Positions 17,548-26,772 are shown, counted from the first letter of the stretch. The stretch is 64,000 bases of DNA from JALOTE01 sp031422195 (GCA_031422195.1 JANOPZ010000048.1:1-64000), one strand, 5' to 3'. Notes: a model not told the origin generated them from the sequence alone. Translations and numbers: made by a program.

Positions 17548-18369
17548 ATGACCCCTAACACATTTGAAGATTTGCGTGCGCTTATTGCTTCAATTGCCGC
17601 TAAATTGCCGAAAAAATTGGCGATAGCTGCTCACTATGCCCTGGCCCACCCGGATGATATTGCGCTTGGCACAGCTGCTAGCATCGCAGCGGCTGCTCAT
17701 GTCCAACCTTCCACTTTGGTGCGTCTTGCGCAGCAATTGGGATTCAGTGGCTTTTCTGATTTTCAGATTATTTTTCGCAACCGTTTGAAGGTTCGTGCAG
17801 CATCTTACGAAGAGCGTTTGGCGCAACTTGAAAATACAGGTACACTGGCCGATCCTGAAGCCGAGCTTATCGCTGGTTTTCTTAACGTTGCCCGGCAATC
17901 CATCGACGGATTATCTTCGACACTCAACAAAAATGTGTTCTCGGGCGCTGTTTCCATGTTGGCCAAGGCCGACCTGATTTACATTATGGCGCGGCGCCGG
18001 TCCTACCCGCTTGCCGCCCAATTATCTTACGCATTTTCGCAGCTTGGACTTAAAACCATCGCCCTCAACAGCCCCAACCATATTGATGCTGAATATATTG
18101 GCTTGGCTGGCGTTGGCGATGCGGCAATATTGTGCAGCTTTGCCCCCTATTCTCCCGAGACAATTGCTTATGCTGGCCGGTTGGCCGCTGCTGGCGTTCC
18201 GTTTTTAGCTATCACAGACTCAGCATTGTCACCTTTGGCCCGGGTGACAACCCATTGGCTGGAAATTGCGGAAAATGATTTTGCTGGCTTTCGCTCACTT
18301 TCTGCAAGTATGGCATTAGCGATGGCGCTGCCGGTAGCAGTTGCTGAACGCCGCCGGTTGGCTTTGTAA
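17548..18369 (+). CDS. MurR/RpiR-family transcriptional regulator
   Basis: 273 residues from the ATG at 17548, preceded by AGGGA; an upstream in-frame ATG would add a non-conserved 18-residue tail. An N-terminal helix-turn-helix (residues ~30-75, with AAAHVQPSTLVRLAQQLGFS and FSDFQIIFRNRL) is followed by a SIS-type sugar-phosphate-binding domain (residues ~115-250; YIMARRRSYPLAAQLSYAF, AILCSFAPYSPETI). RpiR proteins sense sugar phosphates or related ligands. The LysR gene begins 3 bp after its stop, so the two regulators are likely cotranscribed. Confidence 0.9.
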   Translation: MTPNTFEDLRALIASIAAKLPKKLAIAAHYALAHPDDIALGTAASIAAAAHVQPSTLVRLAQQLGFSGFSDFQIIFRNRLKVRAASYEERLAQLENTGTLADPEAELIAGFLNVARQSIDGLSSTLNKNVFSGAVSMLAKADLIYIMARRRSYPLAAQLSYAFSQLGLKTIALNSPNHIDAEYIGLAGVGDAAILCSFAPYSPETIAYAGRLAAAGVPFLAITDSALSPLARVTTHWLEIAENDFAGFRSLSASMALAMALPVAVAERRRLAL

Positions 18370-18372
18370 AAG

Positions 18373-19281
18373 ATGGCTTTTTCATTGCGTCAATTGCAAT
18401 ACTTCGTGGCCGTGGCCGAAAGGGGTTCTGTATCCGGCGCAGCCCATGCCTTGTCGATTTCGCAGCCCGCCATTACCGAAGCAATTAAAGACCTTGAGCA
18501 CGATCTCGGTGTGGTTTTGTTTGAACGCCATTCACGGGGCCTCAACACCACTTACAAGGGCCATCAATTTCTGCGGCACGCCAAATCTATTTTGGTTAGC
18601 GTATCTGATGCCCGACGCACCTTTTCAAACGAAGATGAAACTGCCAAAGGCACATTACAGCTCGGCGTTACTTCACTTGTAGCCGGCTATGTATTGTCAG
18701 ATATTTTAGCGCGCTACCGGCGTGCAAACCCCAAAGTTACTGTCACTGCCATCGAAGATAATGGCGAATATTTGGAACATTTGCTTATCGGCGGTGAACT
18801 TGATGTTGCTGTGATGGTGATTTCAAACTTACGCGACCGCATGGCGCTGCAAGCTGAAATCTTAGAAGTGTCGCCTTACCGGCTGTGGCTTCCACTGGGA
18901 CATCCATTATCGACCCAACAAAGCATTTCGCTTAGTGATGTAACCTCTGAGCCACTGATCATGCTGACTGTCGATGAGATTGAAGAGGCTACTGTAAAAT
19001 TGCTTGGTGCTCTTGGCCAAAAGCCGCAAATTGCGTTCCGGACGCGCTCTGTGGAAGCCGTTCGAAGCCTCGTTGCCACCGGCGCAGGCGTGTCGCTGCT
19101 GCCCGATCTGGTGTACCGGCCATGGTCACTTGAAGGCGACCGCATTGAATACCGAGATGTATCGGGCACGTTGCCCGTTGTTCAAGTTGGTATTGTGTGG
19201 CGCAAAGGCTCTGACCTCAGCCGCGCAGTGCGCGATTTTATTGGCGTGGCACAAGCCCAACGCGGAGGTCGGCAAAAGTGA
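18373..19281 (+). CDS. LysR-family transcriptional regulator
   Basis: 302 residues. The winged helix lies at residues 1-60 (LRQLQYFVAVAERGSVSGAA, SISQPAITEAIKDLEHDLGV, FERHSRGL), followed by a periplasmic-binding-like effector domain (residues ~90-295). It lies directly upstream of the amine-type ABC importer and is the most likely regulator of that operon. LysR proteins bind promoters as tetramers and respond to a small ligand. Confidence 0.92.
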   Translation: MAFSLRQLQYFVAVAERGSVSGAAHALSISQPAITEAIKDLEHDLGVVLFERHSRGLNTTYKGHQFLRHAKSILVSVSDARRTFSNEDETAKGTLQLGVTSLVAGYVLSDILARYRRANPKVTVTAIEDNGEYLEHLLIGGELDVAVMVISNLRDRMALQAEILEVSPYRLWLPLGHPLSTQQSISLSDVTSEPLIMLTVDEIEEATVKLLGALGQKPQIAFRTRSVEAVRSLVATGAGVSLLPDLVYRPWSLEGDRIEYRDVSGTLPVVQVGIVWRKGSDLSRAVRDFIGVAQAQRGGRQK

Positions 19282-19306
19282 TATCAATTTTTCCTATATC
19301 GATATT
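19280..19306. promoter_or_regulatory. Palindromic sites upstream of the binding-protein gene
   Basis: Just after the LysR stop there is GATATC and, 10 bp further on, the perfect palindrome ATATCGATAT (19296-19305). Both lie about 110-130 bp before the binding-protein start. Paired A/T-rich palindromes with T-N11-A spacing are usual LysR targets, so this may be where the adjacent LysR protein controls the transporter operon. No clear -35/-10 pair could be assigned. Confidence 0.35.
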
Positions 19307-19413
19307 CTGATAAATGAATTTGCCTTGTCGCAGTTTGCGGTAATGATGGACACAACGCGAAGTTTGCCTTTTTGGCAGGCGTCTCGCGGCCACAACAATT
19401 CGGGAGATTGTTC

Positions 19414-20586
19414 ATGAAATCACTTCTCAAAACATGCACGGCCATAGCATTGGCAATTTCTGCCACTGCACCGGCCTTTGCCGAGATGAAAATGGAACTT
19501 GGCGCTGGCGAAGGCAAGCTTAGCATTGTCGCCTGGGCCGGCTATATTGAGCGCGGCGAGACTGTAAAAGACTTTGATTGGGTAACCGAATTTGAGAAAA
19601 AAACCGGTTGCATGGTTTCGCACAAAACAGCTGCAACCTCTGACGAGATGGTAGCCTTGATGAACGAAGGCGGCTTTGACCTTGTAACCGCGTCTGGCGA
19701 CGCATCACTGCGTTTGATCGCCGGTAAGCGCGTTCAAGAAATTAACACCAAACTCATTCCATCATGGGGCACAATTGACCCGCGTCTGGAAAGTGCCGCT
19801 TGGCACACCGTTGACGGCAAACATTATGGCACACCCTATGTTTGGGGCGCTAATGTGTTGATGTACAATACCAATACCTTCAAAGAAGCACCAACAAGCT
19901 GGAATGTTGTTTTTGAGGAAATGAACCTACCTGACGGCAAATCCAACAAAGGCCGCGTTCAGGCTTATGATGGCCCAATCCATATTGCTGATGCTGCCAA
20001 TTATTTGATGTTCCATAAGCCGGAACTGGGTATCAAAGACCCGTACGAATTGAACGAGGCACAATATAAAGCTGCACTCGATTTGCTTCGCGTTCAGCGC
20101 ACATTGGTTGGCCGTTATTGGCACGATGCGTTTATTCAAATGGACGACTTCAAAAACGAGGGCGTTGTCGCGTCAGGCTCGTGGCCGTTTCAGGTTAACG
20201 TGCTGAAGGGTGATAAGGACGCAATGGCGAAAACGCCAATTGCTTCAACTTTCCCCAAAGAAGGCATCACAGGCTGGGCTGATACAACCATGATGGCGGC
20301 GGAGGCTGCTAACCCAAACTGCGCATATATGTGGATGGAGCATTCCATTTCTGTAAAAACACAAGGTGATTTGTCTGCTTGGTTCGGCACAGTGCCATCA
20401 GTGCCTGCAGCTTGCACCGGCAACGCGCTTTTGACAGATCAGGGTTGTGCCAACAACGGCGGCGATAAGTTTGAACAGATCAAATTTTGGAAAACGCCGC
20501 AAACCAAATGCGCCACACAAGGTGATGCTTGTGTTCCGTATTACCGCTGGGTGTCTGATTACATTGGCGTCATCGGCGGTCGCTAA
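19414..20586 (+). CDS. Polyamine-type ABC transporter substrate-binding protein
   Basis: 390 residues from the ATG at 19414, preceded by GGGAG. A classical signal peptide (LLKTCTAIALAISATAPAFA) directs it to the periplasm. The mature part is a class D-type binding protein like PotF/PotD: VAWAGYIERGE near residue 42, GGFDLVTASGD, YGTPYVWGANVLMYNT and GSWPFQVN. Several C-terminal cysteines (for example CTGNALLTDQGC and CATQGDACVPY) may form disulfides. It heads an operon with an ATPase, two permeases and an aldehyde dehydrogenase. Putrescine or a related amine is the likely ligand. Confidence 0.9.
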   Translation: MKSLLKTCTAIALAISATAPAFAEMKMELGAGEGKLSIVAWAGYIERGETVKDFDWVTEFEKKTGCMVSHKTAATSDEMVALMNEGGFDLVTASGDASLRLIAGKRVQEINTKLIPSWGTIDPRLESAAWHTVDGKHYGTPYVWGANVLMYNTNTFKEAPTSWNVVFEEMNLPDGKSNKGRVQAYDGPIHIADAANYLMFHKPELGIKDPYELNEAQYKAALDLLRVQRTLVGRYWHDAFIQMDDFKNEGVVASGSWPFQVNVLKGDKDAMAKTPIASTFPKEGITGWADTTMMAAEAANPNCAYMWMEHSISVKTQGDLSAWFGTVPSVPAACTGNALLTDQGCANNGGDKFEQIKFWKTPQTKCATQGDACVPYYRWVSDYIGVIGGR

Positions 20587-20596
20587 TCCACAATAG

Positions 20597-20640
20597 AAAA
20601 CGCCCCTTTTCATCGGTTCGCTGGTGGAGAGGGGTTTTTT
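20597..20640 (+). terminator. Rho-independent terminator or attenuator inside the transporter operon
   Basis: AAAA-CG-CCCCT at 20597-20607 can pair with AGGGG-TTTTTT ending at 20640, giving a short GC stem closed by A-T pairs and ending in six T residues. It lies between the binding-protein gene and the ATPase gene, and its 3' strand doubles as the ATPase ribosome-binding site. Partial termination here would leave more binding-protein mRNA than transporter mRNA, a common arrangement. Confidence 0.55.
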
Positions 20641-20642
20641 GA

Positions 20643-21641
20643 TTGGCTATTTTAATGACAAATGCTGTTTCGTTTCAAAACGTGTCACGCCATTTTGGTG
20701 AAGTACGCGCGGTTGATGCTGTCGATCTCGACATTGCAGAAGGCGAGTTTTTCGCAATGCTTGGGCCATCGGGTTCTGGTAAAACAACATGCTTACGGCT
20801 CATCGCAGGATTCGAGCAACCAACGGCTGGAGAAATTTCTATTTTCGGCCAAAGCGCTGTTGGTATTCCGCCATACCGGCGCAATGTAAACACTGTGTTT
20901 CAAGACTATGCTCTGTTTCCACATTTGAACGTATTGGATAATGTTGCCTACGGTATGATGATAAGAGGCGTGCCACGCGACCAGCGCGTGCGCAGCGCCG
21001 AAGATGCTTTAGCGATGGTGCGACTGCCAAACTATGGCGCACGCAAGCCCAGCCAATTGTCTGGCGGTCAACGTCAGCGTGTCGCTTTGGCCCGCGCACT
21101 GGTCAATGAACCGCGCGTTTTGTTGCTCGATGAGCCGCTGGGCGCGCTGGATTTGAAGCTTAGAGAAAACATGCAGGAAGAGCTTAAAGTTCTTCAAAAA
21201 AATCTTGGTATAACGTTTGTTTTCGTCACGCACGATCAAGGCGAAGCACTGTCTATGGCTGACCGCGTGGCTGTTTTCAACGACGGCAAAATTATGCAAG
21301 TCGGCACACCTGAAGACATTTATCGCCGCCCTCGCACGAAATTTGTAGCCGACTTTGTTGGCTCGTCAAATGTGCTTTCACCTGAAACAACACAGCTTTT
21401 AGGTGGGCCAAAACATTGGGCCAGCCTTCGTCCTGAAGACATTAAAATTGTCGCTAAAGGAAACACTGCCACTGCCATCAGCGCAAGTTTCCTTGGTGCG
21501 TCAACGCGTCTTGCAATGGATTTGAACGGCCAACGCATCAACGCATTGCTGCCAGCGAGCGTCGCGGTTCCCACAGCAGGCAGCTCTGTTCAAATTGGTT
21601 TTAGTGCAGCTGATTTACATATCATGGATAGCGCCGAATGA
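20643..21641 (+). CDS. Polyamine-type ABC transporter ATP-binding protein
   Basis: 332 residues from a TTG at 20643, chosen because GAGAGGGG lies 8 bases upstream; an ATG at 20655 is an alternative. It has Walker A GPSGSGKTT near residue 40, Q-loop VFQDYALFPH, signature LSGGQRQRVALARAL, Walker B VLLLDEPLGALD and the H-loop VFVTHDQGEAL. The C-terminal ~90 residues form a TOBE-type regulatory domain. It energises uptake by the two permeases. The ATG of the first permease overlaps its stop (ATGA). Confidence 0.93.
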   Translation: MAILMTNAVSFQNVSRHFGEVRAVDAVDLDIAEGEFFAMLGPSGSGKTTCLRLIAGFEQPTAGEISIFGQSAVGIPPYRRNVNTVFQDYALFPHLNVLDNVAYGMMIRGVPRDQRVRSAEDALAMVRLPNYGARKPSQLSGGQRQRVALARALVNEPRVLLLDEPLGALDLKLRENMQEELKVLQKNLGITFVFVTHDQGEALSMADRVAVFNDGKIMQVGTPEDIYRRPRTKFVADFVGSSNVLSPETTQLLGGPKHWASLRPEDIKIVAKGNTATAISASFLGASTRLAMDLNGQRINALLPASVAVPTAGSSVQIGFSAADLHIMDSAE

Positions 21642-22597
21642 GTTTTGCACCCGGCATGGTACAATCAGCTATATTACCGGGGCGCGGCGGCGTGTTTGGC
21701 GCGCTGTCTGACGCATTCTGGCGTCGGCCAAAATTGCTGCTTTTTATTATGCTGGCTCCGCCGGTGCTTTGGCTTGGCGTCGTTTATATTGGCTCATTGC
21801 TGGCGTTGCTTGTTCAAAGCTTTTTTTCAATCGACGAATTTTCTGGCATGGTCAACCATGAGTTCACCCTTAAAACCTATGGTGAACTCTTAATCCCCGC
21901 CAACATCGATATCATTGTGCGAACAGTAGTGATGGCAGCACTGGTCACAATTGCATCGGCAATCGTAGCATTTCCGATTGCTTATTATGCTGCCCGTTAT
22001 GCACAAGGGCGCTGGAAGGCGCTGTTTTATCTCGGCATTATGCTGCCGCTTTGGTCAAGTTACCTTGTCAAAATCTACGCTTGGAAGTTGATCTTGGCCA
22101 AAGAGGGCATTTTGAACTGGCTGTTTGAACAGCTGTATTTAAGCTGGCTGCTTGAAGCCTATTTGGCTTTGCCGCTGGTTGGGGGTACGTCGCTTTCAAT
22201 CAGTTCAACCGGCACGTTTTTGGTTTTTGTTTATGTTTGGTTGCCGTTTATGATTTTGCCAACACAAGCCGCGCTGGAACGTGTGCCTGGCACATTGCTG
22301 GAAGCGTCATCCGACCTCGGGGCAAAGCCGCGCCAGACTTTTCGCTATGTGCTGCTGCCCTTGGCGCTGCCCGGCATCATCGCCGGTTCGATCTTTACGT
22401 TCTCGCTGACTTTAGGCGATTATATTATCCCGCAGATCATAGGATCATCACGCCTGTTTATTGGTCAGGCCGTCTACGCGCATCAAGGCACAGCCGGCAA
22501 TATTCCATTGGCAGCTGCATTCACGGTGGTTCCGGTGGTTATCATGGTGATTTACTTGTGGCTCGCCAAACGCGCGGGGGCTTTTAATGCGCTCTGA
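21638..22597 (+). CDS. Polyamine-type ABC transporter permease, PotB/PotH class
   Basis: 319 residues with about six membrane segments (for example LLLFIMLAPPVLWLGVVYI, VVMAALVTIASAIVAFPIAY). The EAA loop that contacts the ATPase is LLEASSDLGAKPRQTFRYVLLPLALPGI near residues 225-255. It is translationally coupled to the ATPase gene upstream and overlaps the second permease gene by 11 bp. Confidence 0.93.
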   Translation: MSFAPGMVQSAILPGRGGVFGALSDAFWRRPKLLLFIMLAPPVLWLGVVYIGSLLALLVQSFFSIDEFSGMVNHEFTLKTYGELLIPANIDIIVRTVVMAALVTIASAIVAFPIAYYAARYAQGRWKALFYLGIMLPLWSSYLVKIYAWKLILAKEGILNWLFEQLYLSWLLEAYLALPLVGGTSLSISSTGTFLVFVYVWLPFMILPTQAALERVPGTLLEASSDLGAKPRQTFRYVLLPLALPGIIAGSIFTFSLTLGDYIIPQIIGSSRLFIGQAVYAHQGTAGNIPLAAAFTVVPVVIMVIYLWLAKRAGAFNAL

Positions 22598-23402
22598 TAA
22601 ACAAACCATGGCTCCAAAAGGGCTAAAGATCGCGGCAGCGGCTGGCCTTTTGTTTTTGCATTTGCCGATTTTATTGATTTTTGTGTATGCTTTCACCACC
22701 GAAGAAAGAAGTTATGCTTGGCCGCCACCCGGTTTCACGACACAGTGGCTCGCTGTCACTTGGAACCGGCCTGATGTTTGGGAGGCGCTATCGCTATCGG
22801 TAAAAGTGGCCAGTATTTCGACTATTATCGCCTTGGTGCTCGGCACGCTTTGCGCAGCTGCGGTTTCGCAAACCAAATTTTTTGGCCGCGAGGCGATATC
22901 GCTTTTGGTGATTTTGCCAATCGCCCTGCCCGGAATCATAACGGGTATTGCGCTGCGTTCAGCGTTTAATCTGGCTGAAATCCCGTTTTCATTTTGGACG
23001 ATTATCCTTGGCCACGCCACATTTTGCGTTGTTGTGGTGTACAACAATGCGGTTGCCCGTTTTCGACGCATGCACGGATCGCTGATTGAGGCATCAATGG
23101 ATTTGGGTGCGGATGGCTTCCAAACCTTCCGCTATGTCATTTTGCCAAACATCGGAACGGCCCTTTTGGCAGGCGGCATGCTGGCTTTCGCACTGTCGTT
23201 TGATGAAGTTATCGTCACAACATTCACTTCTGGCCAGCAACAAACATTGCCGATTTGGATGCTCGAAGAATTGATCCGCCCGCGCCAGCGCCCCGTCACA
23301 AACGTTGTTGCGATGGTGGTGGTGTTGATGACGCTTATTCCGATTTTGGCAGCTTATTACCTTACCCGCGATGGCGATCAAGTCGCTGGCGCAGGCAAAT
23401 AA
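22587..23402 (+). CDS. Polyamine-type ABC transporter permease, PotC/PotI class
   Basis: 271 residues with about six membrane segments and an EAA loop reading LIEASMDLGADGFQTFRYVILPNI. It would pair with the preceding permease as a heterodimer in the inner membrane. The ATG at 22587 lies inside the end of the previous gene, preceded by a GGGGG ribosome-binding site. A second Met at 22608 is possible. The dehydrogenase gene starts 15 bp downstream. Confidence 0.92.
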   Translation: MRSDKQTMAPKGLKIAAAAGLLFLHLPILLIFVYAFTTEERSYAWPPPGFTTQWLAVTWNRPDVWEALSLSVKVASISTIIALVLGTLCAAAVSQTKFFGREAISLLVILPIALPGIITGIALRSAFNLAEIPFSFWTIILGHATFCVVVVYNNAVARFRRMHGSLIEASMDLGADGFQTFRYVILPNIGTALLAGGMLAFALSFDEVIVTTFTSGQQQTLPIWMLEELIRPRQRPVTNVVAMVVVLMTLIPILAAYYLTRDGDQVAGAGK

Positions 23403-23417
23403 AACAGGAGAATACCT

Positions 23418-24842
23418 ATGGATACAGCAATGTTGATTGGTTCAGGCTTTGAAACGGGCTCAGAGACTGAGGAAAACGTGCTCAACCCAAGAACCGGCGC
23501 AACGATATTACACCTTGCTGAAGCAAGCCTTTCGCAAATCGACCGTGCCTGCGAAGCAGCCAAAAAAGCCTTTGAAACATGGTCGCGCACGACGCCTTCT
23601 GAGCGTTCCAACTATTTGCTGAAAATCGCTGACGCTATCGAAGCCGAAGCCGATAGTTTTGCGGCCCTAGAAGCGCAAAACTGCGGCAAGCCTATCAATG
23701 CAGTGCGCAATGACGAACTGCCGGCCATCATTGATTGCTACCGCTTTTTTGCGGGCGCTGTGCGCTGCATGCCGGGCAATGCTGCCGGTGAATATTTGCC
23801 GGGCTTTACCTCCATGATACGCCGTGACCCTATTGGTGTGGTCGGTTCTATTGCGCCATGGAATTACCCATTGATGATGATGGCGTGGAAAATTGCACCC
23901 GCCATTGGCGGCGGCAATACAGTTGTTTTTAAGCCGTCTGAACAAACCCCGCTTAGTGCGCTTAAACTGGCGCGCATCATGTCAAATATTCTTCCTGAAG
24001 GTGTGGTAAATGTTGTGCTCGGTCGCGGTGAAAGCGTTGGCAATGCGCTGATTAACCACCCCCTGATCAATATGCTTTCGATCACAGGCGATATTGCAAC
24101 TGGAAAAAAGGTACTGCAAGCGGCGGCCAAAACCGTCAAGCGCACCCACTTGGAACTGGGCGGCAAAGCGCCGGTTATTGTTTACGATGATGCGGATGTT
24201 GATGCTGTCATTAGCGGCATTCGCGCATTTGGTTTTTACAATGCTGGCCAAGACTGCACCGCTGCCTGCCGTATGTATGTCGGCTCAAAAATCTATGACC
24301 GGGTTGTTGCAGATTTATCATCCGCAGTTTCCACCATTCAATATGCCAATGACGATGATACCACCAATGAAATTGGACCGCTCATTTCTGCCCGGCAACG
24401 TGACCGCGTGTCTTCATTTGTGCAACGAGCATCAGAAATGAAACATATGGAAATTACAACCGGCGGATCAGCACACGGAACTGAAGGTTTTTACTATAAA
24501 CCAACAATCATCGCTGGAGCATTGCAATCAGACGAAATCGTGCGCCGGGAGGTGTTTGGGCCAGTGGTTTCAATCACACGATTTGATGACACCCAAGACC
24601 CAGTCGCATGGGCCAATGACAGCGAATATGGCCTGGCCTCATCGGTCTGGACAAAAGATGTCACCAAAGCGATGGCCGCAGCATCTCGGCTTCAGTATGG
24701 CTGCACCTGGATCAACACGCATTTTATGCTGTGTAATGAAATGCCGCATGGCGGCCTCAAATCTTCCGGTTACGGCAAAGACATGAGCATGTATGCGCTG
24801 GAAGATTACACGGCAATCCGCCATGTTATGATTGCGCATTAA
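23418..24842 (+). CDS. Aldehyde dehydrogenase, gamma-aminobutyraldehyde type
   Basis: 474 residues; an NAD(P)-dependent enzyme. The active-site glutamate is in THLELGGKAP near residue 250 and the nucleophile cysteine in NAGQDCTAACR near residue 284. IAPWNYPLMMMAWK and FKPSEQTP line the cofactor pocket. The NAGQDCTAACR wording is typical of the PatD/Prr aminobutyraldehyde group, which converts 4-aminobutanal from putrescine breakdown to GABA. Its place at the end of the polyamine importer operon fits this. AGGAG precedes the ATG. It overlaps the convergent ATP12 gene by 4 bp. Confidence 0.9.
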   Translation: MDTAMLIGSGFETGSETEENVLNPRTGATILHLAEASLSQIDRACEAAKKAFETWSRTTPSERSNYLLKIADAIEAEADSFAALEAQNCGKPINAVRNDELPAIIDCYRFFAGAVRCMPGNAAGEYLPGFTSMIRRDPIGVVGSIAPWNYPLMMMAWKIAPAIGGGNTVVFKPSEQTPLSALKLARIMSNILPEGVVNVVLGRGESVGNALINHPLINMLSITGDIATGKKVLQAAAKTVKRTHLELGGKAPVIVYDDADVDAVISGIRAFGFYNAGQDCTAACRMYVGSKIYDRVVADLSSAVSTIQYANDDDTTNEIGPLISARQRDRVSSFVQRASEMKHMEITTGGSAHGTEGFYYKPTIIAGALQSDEIVRREVFGPVVSITRFDDTQDPVAWANDSEYGLASSVWTKDVTKAMAAASRLQYGCTWINTHFMLCNEMPHGGLKSSGYGKDMSMYALEDYTAIRHVMIAH

Positions 24843-25630
24843 TTTGCTTTGACGGCACTAATCACTTTGGCCGCCGCTTCAAACTCACTCCATCGTTTGG
24901 CGCGGCGGACAGAGGCCTCAAGGTCTTCGCCCCAAAACTCAATAGTCCAATCTTCGTCGAGATGAGCGGCAGACCACGCGTCGGCAGCGCTATGCCAACG
25001 TGCGGTCACAGAGAGCGCGAGCAAGGCAGAGCCTGACAGTGACGTTAGGACGTGTGTTGCCGAAAGCGTAAACGCATCTGGCGTTTCAGTTTCAAGCCGT
25101 GAAGCAAACGCGTTTAGTGTCGGCTGCAATTGTGCAACATGCATCACACCATCTGCCACAATAAACCTTGCATCGATTTCCGCTTCAACGCGGGCGATGA
25201 TCGGGTTCCACACTGTGTTTTGCCGGTTGATCAATTTCTCCGGTTCATTGGCGCGATAGCACAGCAGATCAGTGCCGGCGTAATTTGTGATATCGGCGCG
25301 CACTTCGCCCATCAAGTCAGACACACTATCGATGGCGGGGTTCACAATACGAAGCACCGGCATCGAAAATGGATCGATGAATTCTTTTTGCGCTTCAAAC
25401 TCCTCAGCCACCAATTCAGCAAGCGCTTTTGATGGCGTCACAAGCTGCTTTCTGCCGCTTGTTTTGGCCGTGCGGCCATCCAATTGAACAGCAAAACCTG
25501 CATCAGTCTCAACAGCTTGTGCGACTTTGTAGAAGCGTTTTGGCAAAACAGCACGCATGGCCTTTTGCGCGTTTTTAACCGGGTCGAAAACCGGTTCACC
25601 GGCAGCCAATTCAAACTCAATATCGTTCAT
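24839..25630 (-). CDS. ATP12-family chaperone for F1 ATP synthase assembly
   Basis: 263 residues. ATP12 proteins help assemble the alpha subunit of F1-ATPase and are found in mitochondria and alphaproteobacteria. Recognisable elements are LPKRFYKVAQAVETDAGFAV near residue 30, VQLDGRTAKTSGRKQLVTP, LAELVAEEFEAQKEFIDPFS, and DLLCYRANEPEKLINRQ near residue 140. The start shares a base with the stop of the pseudouridine synthase gene (TAATG), so the two are cotranslated. In other Rhizobiales the same neighbours occur with small extra genes between them, absent here. Confidence 0.93.
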   Translation of the reverse strand: MNDIEFELAAGEPVFDPVKNAQKAMRAVLPKRFYKVAQAVETDAGFAVQLDGRTAKTSGRKQLVTPSKALAELVAEEFEAQKEFIDPFSMPVLRIVNPAIDSVSDLMGEVRADITNYAGTDLLCYRANEPEKLINRQNTVWNPIIARVEAEIDARFIVADGVMHVAQLQPTLNAFASRLETETPDAFTLSATHVLTSLSGSALLALSVTARWHSAADAWSAAHLDEDWTIEFWGEDLEASVRRAKRWSEFEAAAKVISAVKAN

Positions 25631-26613
25631 TATTCGGTATCGCCCTCGGCCTCATCCCAGCCAAACAGGTTCCATGTTTGCTTCATGTGTGGCGGCAAGG
25701 GCGCTGTAATGTCCAGCGTTCCGCCTGCAGGATGCGGCACGCGGATGCGGCGCGCATGAAGGTGCAGTTTTTGCTGAACTCCGCCCGGAAACACCCAGTT
25801 AATATCCTCAATAGGGTATTTCGGGTCACCCAGAATCGGGTGGCCAATGGACCATGCGTGAACGCGCAGTTGGTGCATACGTCCGGTTTCAGGCTTCATT
25901 TCCAGCCAAGCTGCAGCGGTGCCGGCTGGTGCAATCACTCTGGTAAAAGTCAGGGCATGTTCCGCGCCTTCATCGCCATGTTTGGCAATACGCATTTTGT
26001 CGCCATCGTCGGTGGCTTCCCGGCGCAAATAGGTTGATATGCGGTCTTCTTTTTTGCGTGGCACGCCTTTGACGAGCGCCCAGTATACTTTGTCCGTTGT
26101 TCGCTTACGGAATGCTTCGGTTAAATGCACCGCTGCACTTCGGGTTTTAGCGACAATCAAAACGCCTGCTGTGTCGCGGTCAAGCCTGTGGACCAAACGC
26201 GGCTTTTCACCACGCGGGCTGCGCAGAGCTTCCAGCATGCCGTCAATATGGCGATTGATACCGGAGCCGCCCTGCACAGCTATGCCAGCCGGTTTGTTGA
26301 ATACGTAGAGCTTTTCATCTTCATGCAAAATCATGGCACGGAGTGCATCAAAATCCGTCCGGTCACGCATGGTGGCAACCGTCAAAGGCCGGTTATCATC
26401 GCCTTCAATTTTTAACGGCGGAATGCGCACGATTTGTCCCGGCTCAACACGGGCATCGGTTTTAACGCGGGCGCCATCAATCCGGACCTGACCGGTGCGC
26501 ATAAGTTTTTGCAGCACTCCAAAAGAAAGCCCGGGATAATGCAGCTTAAACCATCGGTCGAGCCGCATGCCGGTTTCTTCGGCACTCACAGTTTTTTGTT
26601 CAATCACAGCCAC
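25630..26613 (-). CDS. RluA-family 23S rRNA pseudouridine synthase (RluC/RluD-like)
   Basis: 327 residues from a GTG at 26613 with AAAGGA seven bases upstream. An S4 RNA-binding domain (residues ~12-75; RLDRWFKLHYPGLSFGVLQK) precedes the catalytic domain with motif VHRLDRDTAGVLIVAKT near residue 140, whose Asp is the nucleophile, and the later GRMHQLRVH element. It isomerises uridines in large-subunit rRNA. It is 160 bp downstream of rarA and overlaps the ATP12 gene. Confidence 0.93.
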   Translation of the reverse strand: MAVIEQKTVSAEETGMRLDRWFKLHYPGLSFGVLQKLMRTGQVRIDGARVKTDARVEPGQIVRIPPLKIEGDDNRPLTVATMRDRTDFDALRAMILHEDEKLYVFNKPAGIAVQGGSGINRHIDGMLEALRSPRGEKPRLVHRLDRDTAGVLIVAKTRSAAVHLTEAFRKRTTDKVYWALVKGVPRKKEDRISTYLRREATDDGDKMRIAKHGDEGAEHALTFTRVIAPAGTAAAWLEMKPETGRMHQLRVHAWSIGHPILGDPKYPIEDINWVFPGGVQQKLHLHARRIRVPHPAGGTLDITAPLPPHMKQTWNLFGWDEAEGDTE

Positions 26614-26772
26614 GGTAAATTCCTTTAGCCGGATCGAAAAATGGAAGCGTCACCGGTTACCCGCCGGTGCATACAGGCTGATTGAGTAACTGTCACCTGT
26701 TGAGGTGTTTGCTTAAAAGATGGAGTTTTACCGTCACTGCTTTGACCGGCAGAAGAATGTTGAAAACTCAGA

